Shown here: positions 34,943-43,267 of the stretch, one piece after another
How the letters are laid out: the number at the start of each line of letters is the position of its first letter
Position numbering within the stretch: position 1 is the stretch's first letter
Origin: Hydrogenophaga sp. 2FB
GTDB taxonomy: Bacteria > Pseudomonadota > Gammaproteobacteria > Burkholderiales > Burkholderiaceae_C
Reading direction: 5' to 3'
Length of the DNA: 64,000 nt
NCBI RefSeq assembly: GCF_005503365.1
Contig: NZ_SCML01000002.1
Location: 148,390-212,389, forward strand
Made by a program: the position numbers and the translations under genes
Notes under the pieces: generated by a model
The model's input: the letters and a program-made list of their open reading frames with translations, nothing else
Database searches by the model: none
What the model was told of the DNA's origin: nothing

Positions 34943-35869
34943 ATGACATCGCACATCTATATTCTTGCGCACAAATCAGAGCCTAGATTCAAGATTGGGA
35001 AAGCCAACAATATCTTCCATCGAGCTCGCAGCATAGGGCTAGATGAATTTGACTTGAAAGCCTCGATTGCTATTGAGGCAGCCACCGAGAAGGCGGCGCT
35101 CGATATTGAAAAATCACTTCATCGACTTTTTGTCAAATGGCGCTTGAAGAGTGAGCTGGTATCCGCTGATCAGGGCGGTGCAACAGAGTGGTTTGATGAG
35201 GCTTGTCGTTCCAGACTTGAGGGATTCATTGAAAGCAATCTTGATCTCTTGGGGTTGAGAATTCTTCGTGATCTTCAGATTGTGCCGCCAGATCTCAAGA
35301 ACAAGAAAGACGAACGTCAGGAAAAGCTAATAGAGAAAGAGAAGCGGCGAGCCGCACGTGCTGAGCAGAAATTACATGCCGAAGAACATCGGATCAAGAA
35401 GCTTGTAGTCAATGCGCCATTGGTTGCCGCCAAGTGCAATGAAAGACTTCGGCAACTTTTGGACTCGTCGACCTTTGCGTTTGTCTCGGTAAATGATGAG
35501 GGTATGGGTACGAGACTTTACTTCCATGTTCGCGAAAGTAGGGATGGATCCAAGCATATCAAAGCGCTTGAGAGAGCTGAAAGGGACTCGATACAAGGAC
35601 GTTTGGGATCTAGAAGTCTCTTTCCAAGTAGTGGTTGGAAGGGGGTCGGGGACTGGACGATATTTTTTCTTGATATTCCGTTTCTATCAGCAAGGTTACA
35701 CACGGGAGGAGACAGGGAAGACTCAATTCTGGAGCATAACTTTCAACCTTTTCGCATGCTTCTTGATTCACTCTCAACCATGGATGACGCCATTGACCAG
35801 GGATTGATCCCTGAGAAGGCTATGAAGCTCTTTAATGCTGGGCGGCCCCGTTCGCAAGGGGATGGGTGA
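34943..35869 (+). CDS. GIY-YIG (T5orf172/MUG113-type) nuclease-domain protein
   Basis: 308 residues. N-terminal HIYIL ... FKIGKANN with Arg in HRARSIG is the GIY-YIG layout in its T5orf172 form (Y, KIG, R); such domains nick or cut DNA. A charged coiled-coil (KKDERQEKLIEKEKRRAARAEQK) links to a unique C-terminal domain. It is visibly AT-richer than its neighbours (about 40% G+C in 35101-35160), and is on the opposite strand from the flanking operons, suggesting recent gain. A hairpin follows at 35938. Confidence 0.75.
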   Translation: MTSHIYILAHKSEPRFKIGKANNIFHRARSIGLDEFDLKASIAIEAATEKAALDIEKSLHRLFVKWRLKSELVSADQGGATEWFDEACRSRLEGFIESNLDLLGLRILRDLQIVPPDLKNKKDERQEKLIEKEKRRAARAEQKLHAEEHRIKKLVVNAPLVAAKCNERLRQLLDSSTFAFVSVNDEGMGTRLYFHVRESRDGSKHIKALERAERDSIQGRLGSRSLFPSSGWKGVGDWTIFFLDIPFLSARLHTGGDREDSILEHNFQPFRMLLDSLSTMDDAIDQGLIPEKAMKLFNAGRPRSQGDG

Positions 35870-35937
35870 AGGTTCGAATTTGGCCGCACTTAGCTTGCAA
35901 ACCAGTATTTGGGGGATCACCATCTGTTAACAGGCTA

Positions 35938-35966
35938 AAGGCGATATTTCAGATAGTCGCTTTTTT
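35938..35966 (+). terminator. putative terminator after the GIY-YIG gene
   Basis: AAGGCGA, loop, TCGCTTTTTT with a bulged stem and a run of six T on the plus strand. It overlaps the stop of the convergent XPF gene. Confidence 0.5.
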
Positions 35967-36617
35967 GGTCACCCGGAACTTGGTCGGCGACTGATCTAGA
36001 GCCGTGGCAATAGCTACCGCCGTCTTCGGCCCCACGCCATTGCATTGGGCGAGCTCGTGGATGGACGCTGCAAACACAGCTCGCGCGCTCCCGAAGTGCC
36101 CCAAGAGCTTCCTGGCCATCTCCGGGCCCACGCCAGGTAGGCCGCTGACCAGGTACTGAGCCTGGGCACCATCAGGCTTGTCCTTGGGCTTCAAAACGCG
36201 TGTTGCGACCTCGTAGCCCAGTCCGTTGACCTGGTGGTGGTGAAGCCGGGCGAGCAGCCGAGCGGTGCCGAGCTGGTTGGGGCTGGAGAAGACGGAGAGC
36301 CCCCAGAACACGGACAAGGCCGAGATCGCACCGGGCATGGCATCGGGGTGCATGTCGTTGGGGAGATCGAGCAGATTGCCCTCGATGAGGATCGCAGGGC
36401 GCTCGCTGGCCTGGGCGATGAGTTCAGCCTGCTCGAATAGGCGGCCGTCCAAGATCGACTTGGCGAGATCGGTGATGCTCTTGCGCTCGATGAGGAACTC
36501 GCCGACGTGGAAGTCGCCTGCAGCCATTTCCTGCATCTCGAACTCGACACCCAGCTCACGCAGGTGCACGGGAATTCGGCTGTTGGTCTCGCGAGAGTCG
36601 ACGATGAATGAAGTCAT
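35949..36617 (-). CDS. ERCC4/XPF-type nuclease with tandem helix-hairpin-helix
   Basis: 222 residues. Nuclease motif residues: Asp7/Arg9/Glu10 in VDSRET, Asp35 in GDF, and IERKS (ERK 44-46), the ERCC4 signature V/I-ERK-x3-D. The C-terminus has two HhH units, LPGVGPEMARKLL (~160) and CNGVGPKTAVAI (~192). Family members cut branched or flapped DNA in repair and recombination (archaeal Hef/XPF, Mus81). This is a short single-chain bacterial form without helicase. Last gene in the 40561 operon. Confidence 0.88.
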   Translation of the reverse strand: MTSFIVDSRETNSRIPVHLRELGVEFEMQEMAAGDFHVGEFLIERKSITDLAKSILDGRLFEQAELIAQASERPAILIEGNLLDLPNDMHPDAMPGAISALSVFWGLSVFSSPNQLGTARLLARLHHHQVNGLGYEVATRVLKPKDKPDGAQAQYLVSGLPGVGPEMARKLLGHFGSARAVFAASIHELAQCNGVGPKTAVAIATALDQSPTKFRVTKKATI

Positions 36618-36634
36618 GAGGAAACCCTCTGGAA

Positions 36635-37099
36635 TCAGACGCGTGGACGCCGCGCAGGAGTGGCTGGTTCTCGAGCGGCGTATTCGGCCTCAGCGCTGGC
36701 CACCCGCTTTTCGAACTCCTGGAAGCCAAGGCGGGTGGCGTCGCCATCGTCGATGTAGGTCTCCAGAACAATTTCCAATGCACGCTGACTGACGCCAAGC
36801 GCGCGGGAGAGTGCGCAGAAGACGCCGTTTGCAGATGCCGCGGCAACGCCACTTATCACGGCATCGATCGCGGAGCCGTCCTCTGCGGGGCCGTTTCCGT
36901 CGGCGTGAACGATGCGGTTATAGATCCGAAGTCCCTCTTCGCCAACATCAAAGCAGTTGAGGAGATTCATGCGGCCGAAATACACATGAACCTCGTTTTC
37001 CATGGACACAGATTCAGGATCCTTTTCCCACTGAACCACATCGGCCTCGAACAGCTCCTGAGGCGTGGGGGCGGAAGGCGTGAGATCAGAGTTGGCCAT
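36635..37099 (-). CDS. acidic protein of unknown function
   Basis: 154 residues, acidic first half (QELFEADVVQWEKDPESVS), then helical, ending with an alanine/proline/arginine tail. ATG 37099 (MANSDLTPS) is preferred; an upstream in-frame start lies within the BtpA-like gene. No domain recognised. Confidence 0.62.
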   Translation of the reverse strand: MANSDLTPSAPTPQELFEADVVQWEKDPESVSMENEVHVYFGRMNLLNCFDVGEEGLRIYNRIVHADGNGPAEDGSAIDAVISGVAAASANGVFCALSRALGVSQRALEIVLETYIDDGDATRLGFQEFEKRVASAEAEYAAREPATPARRPRV

Positions 37100-37106
37100 G
37101 ATGACT

Positions 37107-37784
37107 TCAAGGGGTGAGTGGAGCTTGCGCATTATCCCGCGCGGCCCGAATGAGGGCCTTGAGTTTGAGTTCGTCGAAATGGGAGTCGTCCACCGAAATG
37201 CCGGTGGACACGAGCACGTGGGACAGGAAGGGGGCGTACTGCGCTATGTTTTCTGGCGTCATGCCGCTGGCGATCGCCAGTTTGCCGCCGGCGGCCTCCG
37301 ACATCTGCCGAATCTTTTCCAGTGAAGGCGGCACGCCGGTCTGCGTACCACTGGTGGTGGCCACGAAGCCTGCCGAGCGCGCCTGCCGAGCGGCCTCGGC
37401 TGGATCCGACTCAACTGGCTGGTACTTGAAAGCGACGGATGCAAAAAAGGTGAGTTCAGGCGCCTGTGCGGCCATGTCCCGCAGCTGCAGGCCAGAACTC
37501 GTCAGGCCGGCGCTGCTCACGCCCATGGAATCGGCCCAGACCATGTCCAGCCCCAGATCCTTGGCGCTTCGGGCTGCGTATGCCGCGGAGCGCGACAGGA
37601 GGTTGATGCCAACTGGAAATCCGGTGAAAGTCAGCTTAACCAGCGACGCCACCGTCAATAGGTTGTCGTCATCACCGTTGTGATCGATCAGGAAGATGCC
37701 GTCGGCGCCGCATTTGCGCGCCAGGTGGACCTGGGCGATGGTGGTTTCGGTGTCAAGATAGTGCAGGACGGGAAGGATTTTCAT
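37107..37784 (-). CDS. BtpA-family TIM-barrel protein
   Basis: 225 residues. Pattern of the BtpA/SgcQ family: KILPVLHY, GADGIFLIDH, PVGINLL, FASVAFKYQP, and the phosphate-loop-like ATTSGTQTGVPPSLEKI (~148-164), then KLAIASGMTPENI. Members are phosphate-binding barrels of mostly unknown reaction (linked to photosystem I assembly in cyanobacteria and to sugar operons elsewhere). ATGA overlap with the upstream ATP-grasp gene implies the two act together. Confidence 0.82.
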   Translation of the reverse strand: MKILPVLHYLDTETTIAQVHLARKCGADGIFLIDHNGDDDNLLTVASLVKLTFTGFPVGINLLSRSAAYAARSAKDLGLDMVWADSMGVSSAGLTSSGLQLRDMAAQAPELTFFASVAFKYQPVESDPAEAARQARSAGFVATTSGTQTGVPPSLEKIRQMSEAAGGKLAIASGMTPENIAQYAPFLSHVLVSTGISVDDSHFDELKLKALIRAARDNAQAPLTP

Positions 37785-38560
37785 GCTGCTGCGCTTTCCA
37801 TGGCTCGAGCGCCTACAAGAGATTTCCAGCGATCAACAAGACAATCGAGGTACTGCTTGGGCTTCATGGCGCCGCGGTAAAAACCCAGGGCCCAAAAATC
37901 GTTGGTCTCGATCAACGCCGTTGTGCCATCCGCAAGGACGCCCATGTCCAAGGCGTATGGGTGATCGATCGCCAGCGATTGAATGCAGTCGAGAACGACG
38001 AAGAAATCGGGCTCAGGCGCATCGTCGCGCCCGTCGGCGTCATACCGAGCCTGACCGACGACGGTCCCGCCCTGGATGTAAAACCGCCACTCGCTCAGGA
38101 ATTGCACCTGGGGGCTGACGTAGACCAGGGTTTCCGGCTTCAGGCCGCGCGCCACGGTGAGTTGCTCTTGATCGTGCTCGGAGAGCAGATGGCTGGGCGC
38201 CAAGGGTTGGTAGACGAATCCGTTGAACATCTTGGTGGTCAAAGGCTTGATGAAGATCGGCTCCGTCGATGCCAGGGCCTCACCAATGCCGTGCACCTGC
38301 AGCCAGCGGCCGAGGAAGCGGGCGGAGCCAGGGGGGTAGGACAGGTTCTGGGGCTCTTTGATGCCGGCCAGCTTCATCGCCAGGCGCACAAATTCCACGC
38401 TACCGACAGGCATTGCGCCGGCACGCAGAATCGTCTCCTTGGCCTCGAGGGTCTCAGTGGTGGCGGCGTGCACCGTGGCGGCCCCCGAATCCTGGAGCAT
38501 CACAGCCGTTCGTACGGCCATGGTCTCCCCCGTTGATGGTGACTGCAGGATGATGTGCAT
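37781..38560 (-). CDS. ATP-grasp domain protein (DUF4343-like)
   Basis: 259 residues. C-terminal signature YALDMGVLADG then IETNDFWALGFY (~212-235) is the Mg-ATP-binding D...E-x-N of ATP-grasp ligases; IFIKPL (~107) is the lysine strand and SEWRFYI a core strand. Enzymes of this fold join a carboxylate to an amine or thiol with ATP. Partner BtpA-like barrel is coupled. Product is unknown, but the pair could make or modify a small molecule or peptide. Confidence 0.78.
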   Translation of the reverse strand: MHIILQSPSTGETMAVRTAVMLQDSGAATVHAATTETLEAKETILRAGAMPVGSVEFVRLAMKLAGIKEPQNLSYPPGSARFLGRWLQVHGIGEALASTEPIFIKPLTTKMFNGFVYQPLAPSHLLSEHDQEQLTVARGLKPETLVYVSPQVQFLSEWRFYIQGGTVVGQARYDADGRDDAPEPDFFVVLDCIQSLAIDHPYALDMGVLADGTTALIETNDFWALGFYRGAMKPKQYLDCLVDRWKSLVGARAMESAAA

Positions 38561-38563
38561 TTT

Positions 38564-39631
38564 TCAGAGGTCCAAGATGGGTTGAGCGACCTGGGCGATC
38601 TCAAGGAACACGGGCTCAGATCCCGGGAACGGCATGCTGGAGAAGCAGTGCGCGGTGTCCGCTCCATTGCCCCAGGCTTCGACGTCGATGTGTGCGATCG
38701 GTGCACTCATCAGCACCGGCGAGACGATGCCACCTGCTGCGGTCGAAGCGTTGGCCACGTGCTCGCGTGCAAAGCGAACACCGTTCTTGGTCAAGCGTTC
38801 GAATTCCGGAACTGTCATCGGAACCACTGACTGGACTCGTGGTGCCGCGCCGGGAGCTGGCGTCGTGAACAGTTGGTACGTCCCCTCGGGCATGCGGAAC
38901 GCCTGGTTGATCACATTCAACTGGTGCCGGAGGGAGCCCGCAGACACGCAAATGATCGCCAATGGGAGGATTGATTGCGAGCTCGCGTGCACCATGGCAT
39001 TTGCAGACGCCGCGCAGATGGGGTCCGCGAACAGCAAGTGATCACCGGGAGGCAAGTCATGGGCTCCGGGCAAGCTCATCGTGGAAATCCCCGTTCCCGA
39101 AGGCGGCATGGTGAGTTGTGCAACGGCCACTCGAGCCTCATCCGTGAGCGTCAACGCGGCTTGTGACTCACCATCGGTGGTATTTGGGCCACAAGAATCT
39201 GGACTGGCGGCGCCCGTGGTGGGTCGGACATCAGCCAGCAACCGAGAGTTCGGGTAGCCGTCGTCTGAGATCACGGTCACGAAGACACGGGAGTAGGCTG
39301 GACTGACGCCAGCCAGCGGGCCCCAGACGTAGAAGCCGGTGACCGTGTGCTCGACCCATTCGTCCTGGCTGGCCAGGTGAATCAGGACACGCGAGCCAAT
39401 GGCGGGCAACCGGTCGCCTTCGATAGGGTCCGGGCACAGATAGGCCTTGGCTTTGCGGATTTCGTCGGGGCGCATGTTCAGCGCATCCAGCGCCATACGC
39501 ACCGTCCGCAGCGTCAGGTCATCACGCCCCTTCGCCGACATGGCCGCCTCGCGCTGGAATTCCAGAATCTGGGCATCGGTGAAAACAGCTGACGCCTTGG
39601 GTGCGCCGAAGTAGAAGGGATTGGTGGTCAT
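38564..39631 (-). CDS. protein of unknown function
   Basis: 355 residues starting MTTNPFYFGAPKASA. Contains a beta-rich domain at ~75-135 (GSRVLIHLASQDEWVEHTVTGF) and a long segment with unbroken small-residue strands. No motif recognised. ATG 39631 overlaps the upstream stop (AATGA). Confidence 0.65.
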   Translation of the reverse strand: MTTNPFYFGAPKASAVFTDAQILEFQREAAMSAKGRDDLTLRTVRMALDALNMRPDEIRKAKAYLCPDPIEGDRLPAIGSRVLIHLASQDEWVEHTVTGFYVWGPLAGVSPAYSRVFVTVISDDGYPNSRLLADVRPTTGAASPDSCGPNTTDGESQAALTLTDEARVAVAQLTMPPSGTGISTMSLPGAHDLPPGDHLLFADPICAASANAMVHASSQSILPLAIICVSAGSLRHQLNVINQAFRMPEGTYQLFTTPAPGAAPRVQSVVPMTVPEFERLTKNGVRFAREHVANASTAAGGIVSPVLMSAPIAHIDVEAWGNGADTAHCFSSMPFPGSEPVFLEIAQVAQPILDL

Positions 39632-40062
39632 TGTGTGGAGCCGATGAATTTGGGAGCCGGATGCCGGGTGAATCGAGGCCTCAGGAAGAGCACATACACG
39701 GCCCAGAACAACACGACTCCGGCCACATCTGCCGCGAGGTGGTGCCAGGCCTGAAGGAAGGGGATTCCGTTCTCCATGGGGTCCGTGTAGACCTCGTTGA
39801 AGGCGCTCACAAAAAGCGTGGTGACGATGCCGACCAATGGCGACCAAGACCAGCCGGCCCACTCATAGTTCACCGGCAGTTTCGTCCAGCCCCTCCACTT
39901 GAAGACCTGGAACGGCACACAGCCGAATGCCAATGGGGCAGCGAAGCCGAAGAAGAAGTGGACGGCGGTGTAGTTCTGCGCGATGGCATTTACGCTGATT
40001 TGAACCAGGATGAATGCTGTGCACAGGGCGAGGAAGATGGCCAGGGGGAGTTTGGTTTTCAT
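39628..40062 (-). CDS. four-span membrane protein of unknown function
   Basis: 144 residues. Hydrophobic segments: ~5-25 (LPLAIFLALCTAFILVQISV), ~34-50, ~70-88 and ~115-135 (VAGVVLFWAVYVLFL). Aromatic-rich loops (WRGWTKLPVNYEWAGWSWSP). No family recognised. Start may be ATG 40062 or an upstream ATG at 40095. Confidence 0.65.
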   Translation of the reverse strand: MKTKLPLAIFLALCTAFILVQISVNAIAQNYTAVHFFFGFAAPLAFGCVPFQVFKWRGWTKLPVNYEWAGWSWSPLVGIVTTLFVSAFNEVYTDPMENGIPFLQAWHHLAADVAGVVLFWAVYVLFLRPRFTRHPAPKFIGSTQ

Positions 40063-40135
40063 GTGAAAAGGAGTTGAACGAAGGGAGAGACTCATCCGTA
40101 TAGCAACTCGTTTCTCCAAGCTCAGCAGCGTTCAT

Positions 40136-40561
40136 TCAGTGGGGTCGCGGTCGCGCTACCGGCGTCGCTTTCACGGGGGCTGCCGGCGGCTCGGAGAAAG
40201 GGTCATTTGCCGCGGTGTCGACCTGCGCAAAAATGCCGCCAAAGATGCCGCCGGGCGGGATTCCCATGCTGGTGATGTTCTGCAGACCGCGCGGAACGAC
40301 ATGCGCCGGCTCTTTCGATGACACAGACACCTCCGCAGCAAGACCCGTCTGACTCAGCGCCTCAACCACGTCCTCGAATGCGCCCTTGCCTTGCGCCTCA
40401 AGTCGGGGCCTGTAGGCGTCGGAAATGTGCACCCGGTGCTCCGCCCCTACTGCGGTGATGACGCACTCGATTCCTGCGGATTGCAGCGCCTCCTCGAGCG
40501 CTAAGGTGAAGTCACCTGCCTGGTGAGCTTGGGGGGTGGAGTGGACGATCAGGGTAGTCAT
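40136..40561 (-). CDS. protein of unknown function, first in operon
   Basis: 141 residues. Alpha/beta first half (TTLIVHSTPQAHQAGDFTLALEEALQSAG) and a glycine/proline-rich end (GIPPGGIFGGIFAQ). No motif seen. It heads the seven-gene operon reaching the XPF nuclease. Confidence 0.62.
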   Translation of the reverse strand: MTTLIVHSTPQAHQAGDFTLALEEALQSAGIECVITAVGAEHRVHISDAYRPRLEAQGKGAFEDVVEALSQTGLAAEVSVSSKEPAHVVPRGLQNITSMGIPPGGIFGGIFAQVDTAANDPFSEPPAAPVKATPVARPRPH

Positions 40562-40586
40562 GGATGCCTCGCGGTTGTATGCCTTT

Positions 40587-40615
40587 AAGATATCTCATAC
40601 ACATGCGATCGACAA
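40587..40615 (-). promoter_or_regulatory. family promoter for 40561-35949
   Basis: TTGTCG, 17-bp spacer, TATCTT (40592-40587) in AGATATCT; discriminator AAAGGC then +1 A at 40580. Confidence 0.8.
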
Positions 40616-40693
40616 GCCGCAACCACCTTGGATCCAGATCAGTGCAAGGTGCAACGGGCAGTCCCTAAGCCCGAATTCAGACGCATTGAGTCC

Positions 40694-40703
40694 GGGTATA
40701 CCC
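40694..40703 (+). promoter_or_regulatory. GGGTATACCC palindrome upstream of the aerolysin-like gene
   Basis: Perfect 10-bp palindrome containing a -10-like TATACC followed by CTTGCA; no clear -35. It may be an operator or a divergent member of the family. The remainder of 40616-40815 is AT-rich with no gene. Confidence 0.4.
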
Positions 40704-40815
40704 TTGCATGAATTGCTTCATTGATCGTCATAAGAGACTTTACTTATCCCCTATCTAGTCCGAGAATATTTTGACGCTCTGCCAAGTCCGTTGCGAGCGC
40801 ATGAAGGGGGGTCAT

Positions 40816-41973
40816 GTGAAATCCTTGTTCTTGCTCGTCGTACTTTTCCTGTCATTGGTTGGCGTTGCTCATGCGCAGTCCTCCTGCACAGCGACGAATG
40901 ACAATGGTGATCAGAATTGCTCGATAACTTGTCGACCCGGTCAATCCGCCAGCTGCGCGAATGGGACGGGCAGTTCAACCCCGAGTTGTGAGTGCCGGGG
41001 ATATGCTGACGAGAATTTACTGGAGCGATTTTTTTCAACTCCAAAAGTCAGTCCGGCTGGGCTTTCAGCTTTTTCAAGCTCTTCGATATCACAAACTAAC
41101 GTTTTGGCCAATGTAAATTTGAAGCTGGCAACACTTCGTGATTACGCCTTGGGTCAATCGTGCTCTAAAGTCGTGATAGGTGAATATTGCAGGATCAGGA
41201 GATGTGGTCCTGAATGGTGTGACATTTGTGTCCCGCGCACTAGAACTGAATGCAATCCAATAATGGGAAAGCTGACTGCTTCGGACCCAGTGTCGGTTCT
41301 TGGTGACCCTAAAGTAACCATCGCATTTCCAAATTGGGCGGATATCCCTTCGAGAATACTTGGATTCAAGGTGACGTACGTTAATTGTACGCCGCTTGAG
41401 CAAAGCTTCACTTTTGAGCATACCCGCCAAGTTCGACTGGGCTCAAAAGTCACCAAAACCAAAACCTTGCAAACCAATACTTCAGTCAATGCAAAAATTG
41501 GTTTTGACTTCATTGTTAAGGGTGACTCAACGATAAGTTTTAGCCAAACTGTCGGTTTGAACTCGGCAGAAGAGCAAAACTATGAATTTACAGAGACCAT
41601 TCGATACTCGAATCCCGTGAAGGCCGAGGCGATGGGAGTCACCGAAACGAACCACTGGTGGGTGCATCGCACCGTTCCAGTTAAATTCAGTGGAACCGTG
41701 GAGCTTGATACTGCAATTTCTTCGAATGCAGAAGGAATTCGGAACCTGTCAGCAGTTTTCCCATCTTCGGCAGATCGTGTATTCGATTTTGCCGGCGTGG
41801 TGGATAACTCCGATCTGGTTGAGGCTTTAACAGTTCCTGTTTACAAAAAAATGACAGTTGCTCAGTGCGAAGGGATGAAGGCCAATGGTCAGGTGCTCGT
41901 GCAACGTGAGCCGTATGTCCAGTCGTGTGTTGGCGGGAAGTGCACTTCCGTTACCCCAAGAACTATTCAGTAG
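40816..41973 (+). CDS. secreted aerolysin/ETX-MTX2-type pore-forming-toxin-like protein
   Basis: 385 residues from GTG 40816 (an AAGGGGGG SD lies 5 bases upstream; ATG 40801 is in frame). Signal peptide ~1-20 ends GVAHA. A cysteine-rich N-terminal part (~24-60, then CRIRRCGPEWCDICVPRTRTEC) is followed at ~200-305 by long alternating Ser/Thr strands (TKTKTLQTNTSVNAKIGF, KGDSTISFSQTVGLN, YEFTETIRY, VPVKFSGTVELD), the layout of the aerolysin-type insertion and pore domain. Family proteins oligomerise into beta-barrel pores. The gene is AT-rich (19 of 60 bases G/C at 41461-41520), unlike its GC-rich neighbours, and lies between two minus-strand operons: likely a recently acquired cargo gene. Confidence 0.72.
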   Translation: MKSLFLLVVLFLSLVGVAHAQSSCTATNDNGDQNCSITCRPGQSASCANGTGSSTPSCECRGYADENLLERFFSTPKVSPAGLSAFSSSSISQTNVLANVNLKLATLRDYALGQSCSKVVIGEYCRIRRCGPEWCDICVPRTRTECNPIMGKLTASDPVSVLGDPKVTIAFPNWADIPSRILGFKVTYVNCTPLEQSFTFEHTRQVRLGSKVTKTKTLQTNTSVNAKIGFDFIVKGDSTISFSQTVGLNSAEEQNYEFTETIRYSNPVKAEAMGVTETNHWWVHRTVPVKFSGTVELDTAISSNAEGIRNLSAVFPSSADRVFDFAGVVDNSDLVEALTVPVYKKMTVAQCEGMKANGQVLVQREPYVQSCVGGKCTSVTPRTIQ

Positions 41974-42571
41974 GCTTGATTGCGGGAATTGGCTGCAGAG
42001 AGTAGTTTGAAGCAGTTGGGATGTGAAGGTCTTGAAGCTTCAGTTTCAGAGCCTCTTGTACGCGTAGATCCGAAATTCCAGTGCTTCCATCGCAGGCCAC
42101 AAGGTTCACCAGCGCGCGCTCTGGCCAGCCGGCAACATCGTCATCAAGGGCAAGCCATTTCCGAGGCATTCTTCGCCCCACGTCTGCGCACACCTGCTCA
42201 CCGCGAGGCATGGACTGGAACGCTTGCGTCAAGCCAGGATCGGATCCATGGATGCGTTTGTGGAAGGTGCCACCGACAAAGCGCTCGCGCAGCGTCAGCG
42301 GCAGTCGATCAAGGGTTTTGCGATAGCCCGGGCGGATGCACCAGGTGCTGCTGAGTACGAGCTTGAGGTCGGGATACGGCTCCAAGAGATCGATGAGGAT
42401 GGGAAGCCACTCGAAGAGGACTCTGCCAGGTGCCTCTTTCGGGCTCATGTAGATGCCAGCTTTGGGGTGGATGTAGACGGCCTCATGGTGCACAACACCG
42501 TCCAGGTCCAGATACAAGGCCACGTCCGCACTTTTTGAGGTCACTGCCGCGTCATTCACCTCGATGACCAT
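41963..42571 (-). CDS. HAD-superfamily domain protein
   Basis: 202 residues. Motif I YLDLDGVV (~18-25, DxD), motif II LVLSSTW (~70-76) and motif IV WLALDDD (~139-145). This matches the HAD domain found in Swiss-army-knife RNA-repair-type proteins and phage HAD proteins; expected to be a Mg-dependent phosphatase. Start immediately follows the YkgJ-type gene stop. Its 3' end overlaps the convergent aerolysin-like gene by 11 nt. Confidence 0.78.
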   Translation of the reverse strand: MVIEVNDAAVTSKSADVALYLDLDGVVHHEAVYIHPKAGIYMSPKEAPGRVLFEWLPILIDLLEPYPDLKLVLSSTWCIRPGYRKTLDRLPLTLRERFVGGTFHKRIHGSDPGLTQAFQSMPRGEQVCADVGRRMPRKWLALDDDVAGWPERALVNLVACDGSTGISDLRVQEALKLKLQDLHIPTASNYSLQPIPAIKPTE

Positions 42572-43252
42572 TCACACGGATTCGGCGCGGGCCGGCGACC
42601 CAAACCACTGCCGGATGTCCGCCCAGTTCCCGGGATTGGGCTCCATCTCGGTGGCCGCAAAGACAAAGAGCCTGGTGTCGGAGTAGGGCACGGGAACGTC
42701 CTGGCCAGGTGTCAGGCGGCACAGGAGATCGTCGGCGTCCAGATTGAAGTGGGTTCGGCAGACTGCCGGGCGAGCGTTGTAGACGCTGCAGCGGTTGTCC
42801 ACGAGAAAGGGGCAGGGCGCCTCATACCCCCGGAAAGCAAGGGGCTCGTGATACTCGGGCTCAATGATCGAGCGACCGATCGCGCGCCCCATGGCCAAAG
42901 CCTCCAGCCGGGAGATCGCAACTGGAACGTGGCAGCAATGACTGCACCCGTCATGGCATGCCGCATGAGGGCCGATGGCCGCGGCATGCGTGTCAGCAGC
43001 CTTGTGCAACCAGGCCACCTTCTTGGCATTCGTGGGCGCCTTGATGGCGACCGACAAAAGCCGGCGAACATGCAGCGATGTAGCGGGGTCAGCGCGCCCG
43101 GCGTTTGCCTGCGCTGTCTCGCCAGCCGTCAACAGCCGCTCATTGATTTCGTCTGAAAACTTGGGGTCGCCATGGATCTCCACGCCCCCAGTGAGCGTGC
43201 GCAAGGCCTGCTCAATGTCGGCTGGGTTCATGGGGTCGAGTTGTGATTTCAT
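42572..43252 (-). CDS. YkgJ-family cysteine-cluster protein
   Basis: 226 residues. CHDGCSHCCHVP (~99-110) then CPFL(V)DNRCSVYNARPAVCRTHF (~142-162) is the YkgJ signature of eight or so cysteines thought to bind zinc or an iron-sulfur cluster. Role in the family is unknown. It is between the adenine methyltransferase and the HAD protein. Confidence 0.85.
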   Translation of the reverse strand: MKSQLDPMNPADIEQALRTLTGGVEIHGDPKFSDEINERLLTAGETAQANAGRADPATSLHVRRLLSVAIKAPTNAKKVAWLHKAADTHAAAIGPHAACHDGCSHCCHVPVAISRLEALAMGRAIGRSIIEPEYHEPLAFRGYEAPCPFLVDNRCSVYNARPAVCRTHFNLDADDLLCRLTPGQDVPVPYSDTRLFVFAATEMEPNPGNWADIRQWFGSPARAESV

Positions 43253-43267
43253 GATGGGACCGAGAGT

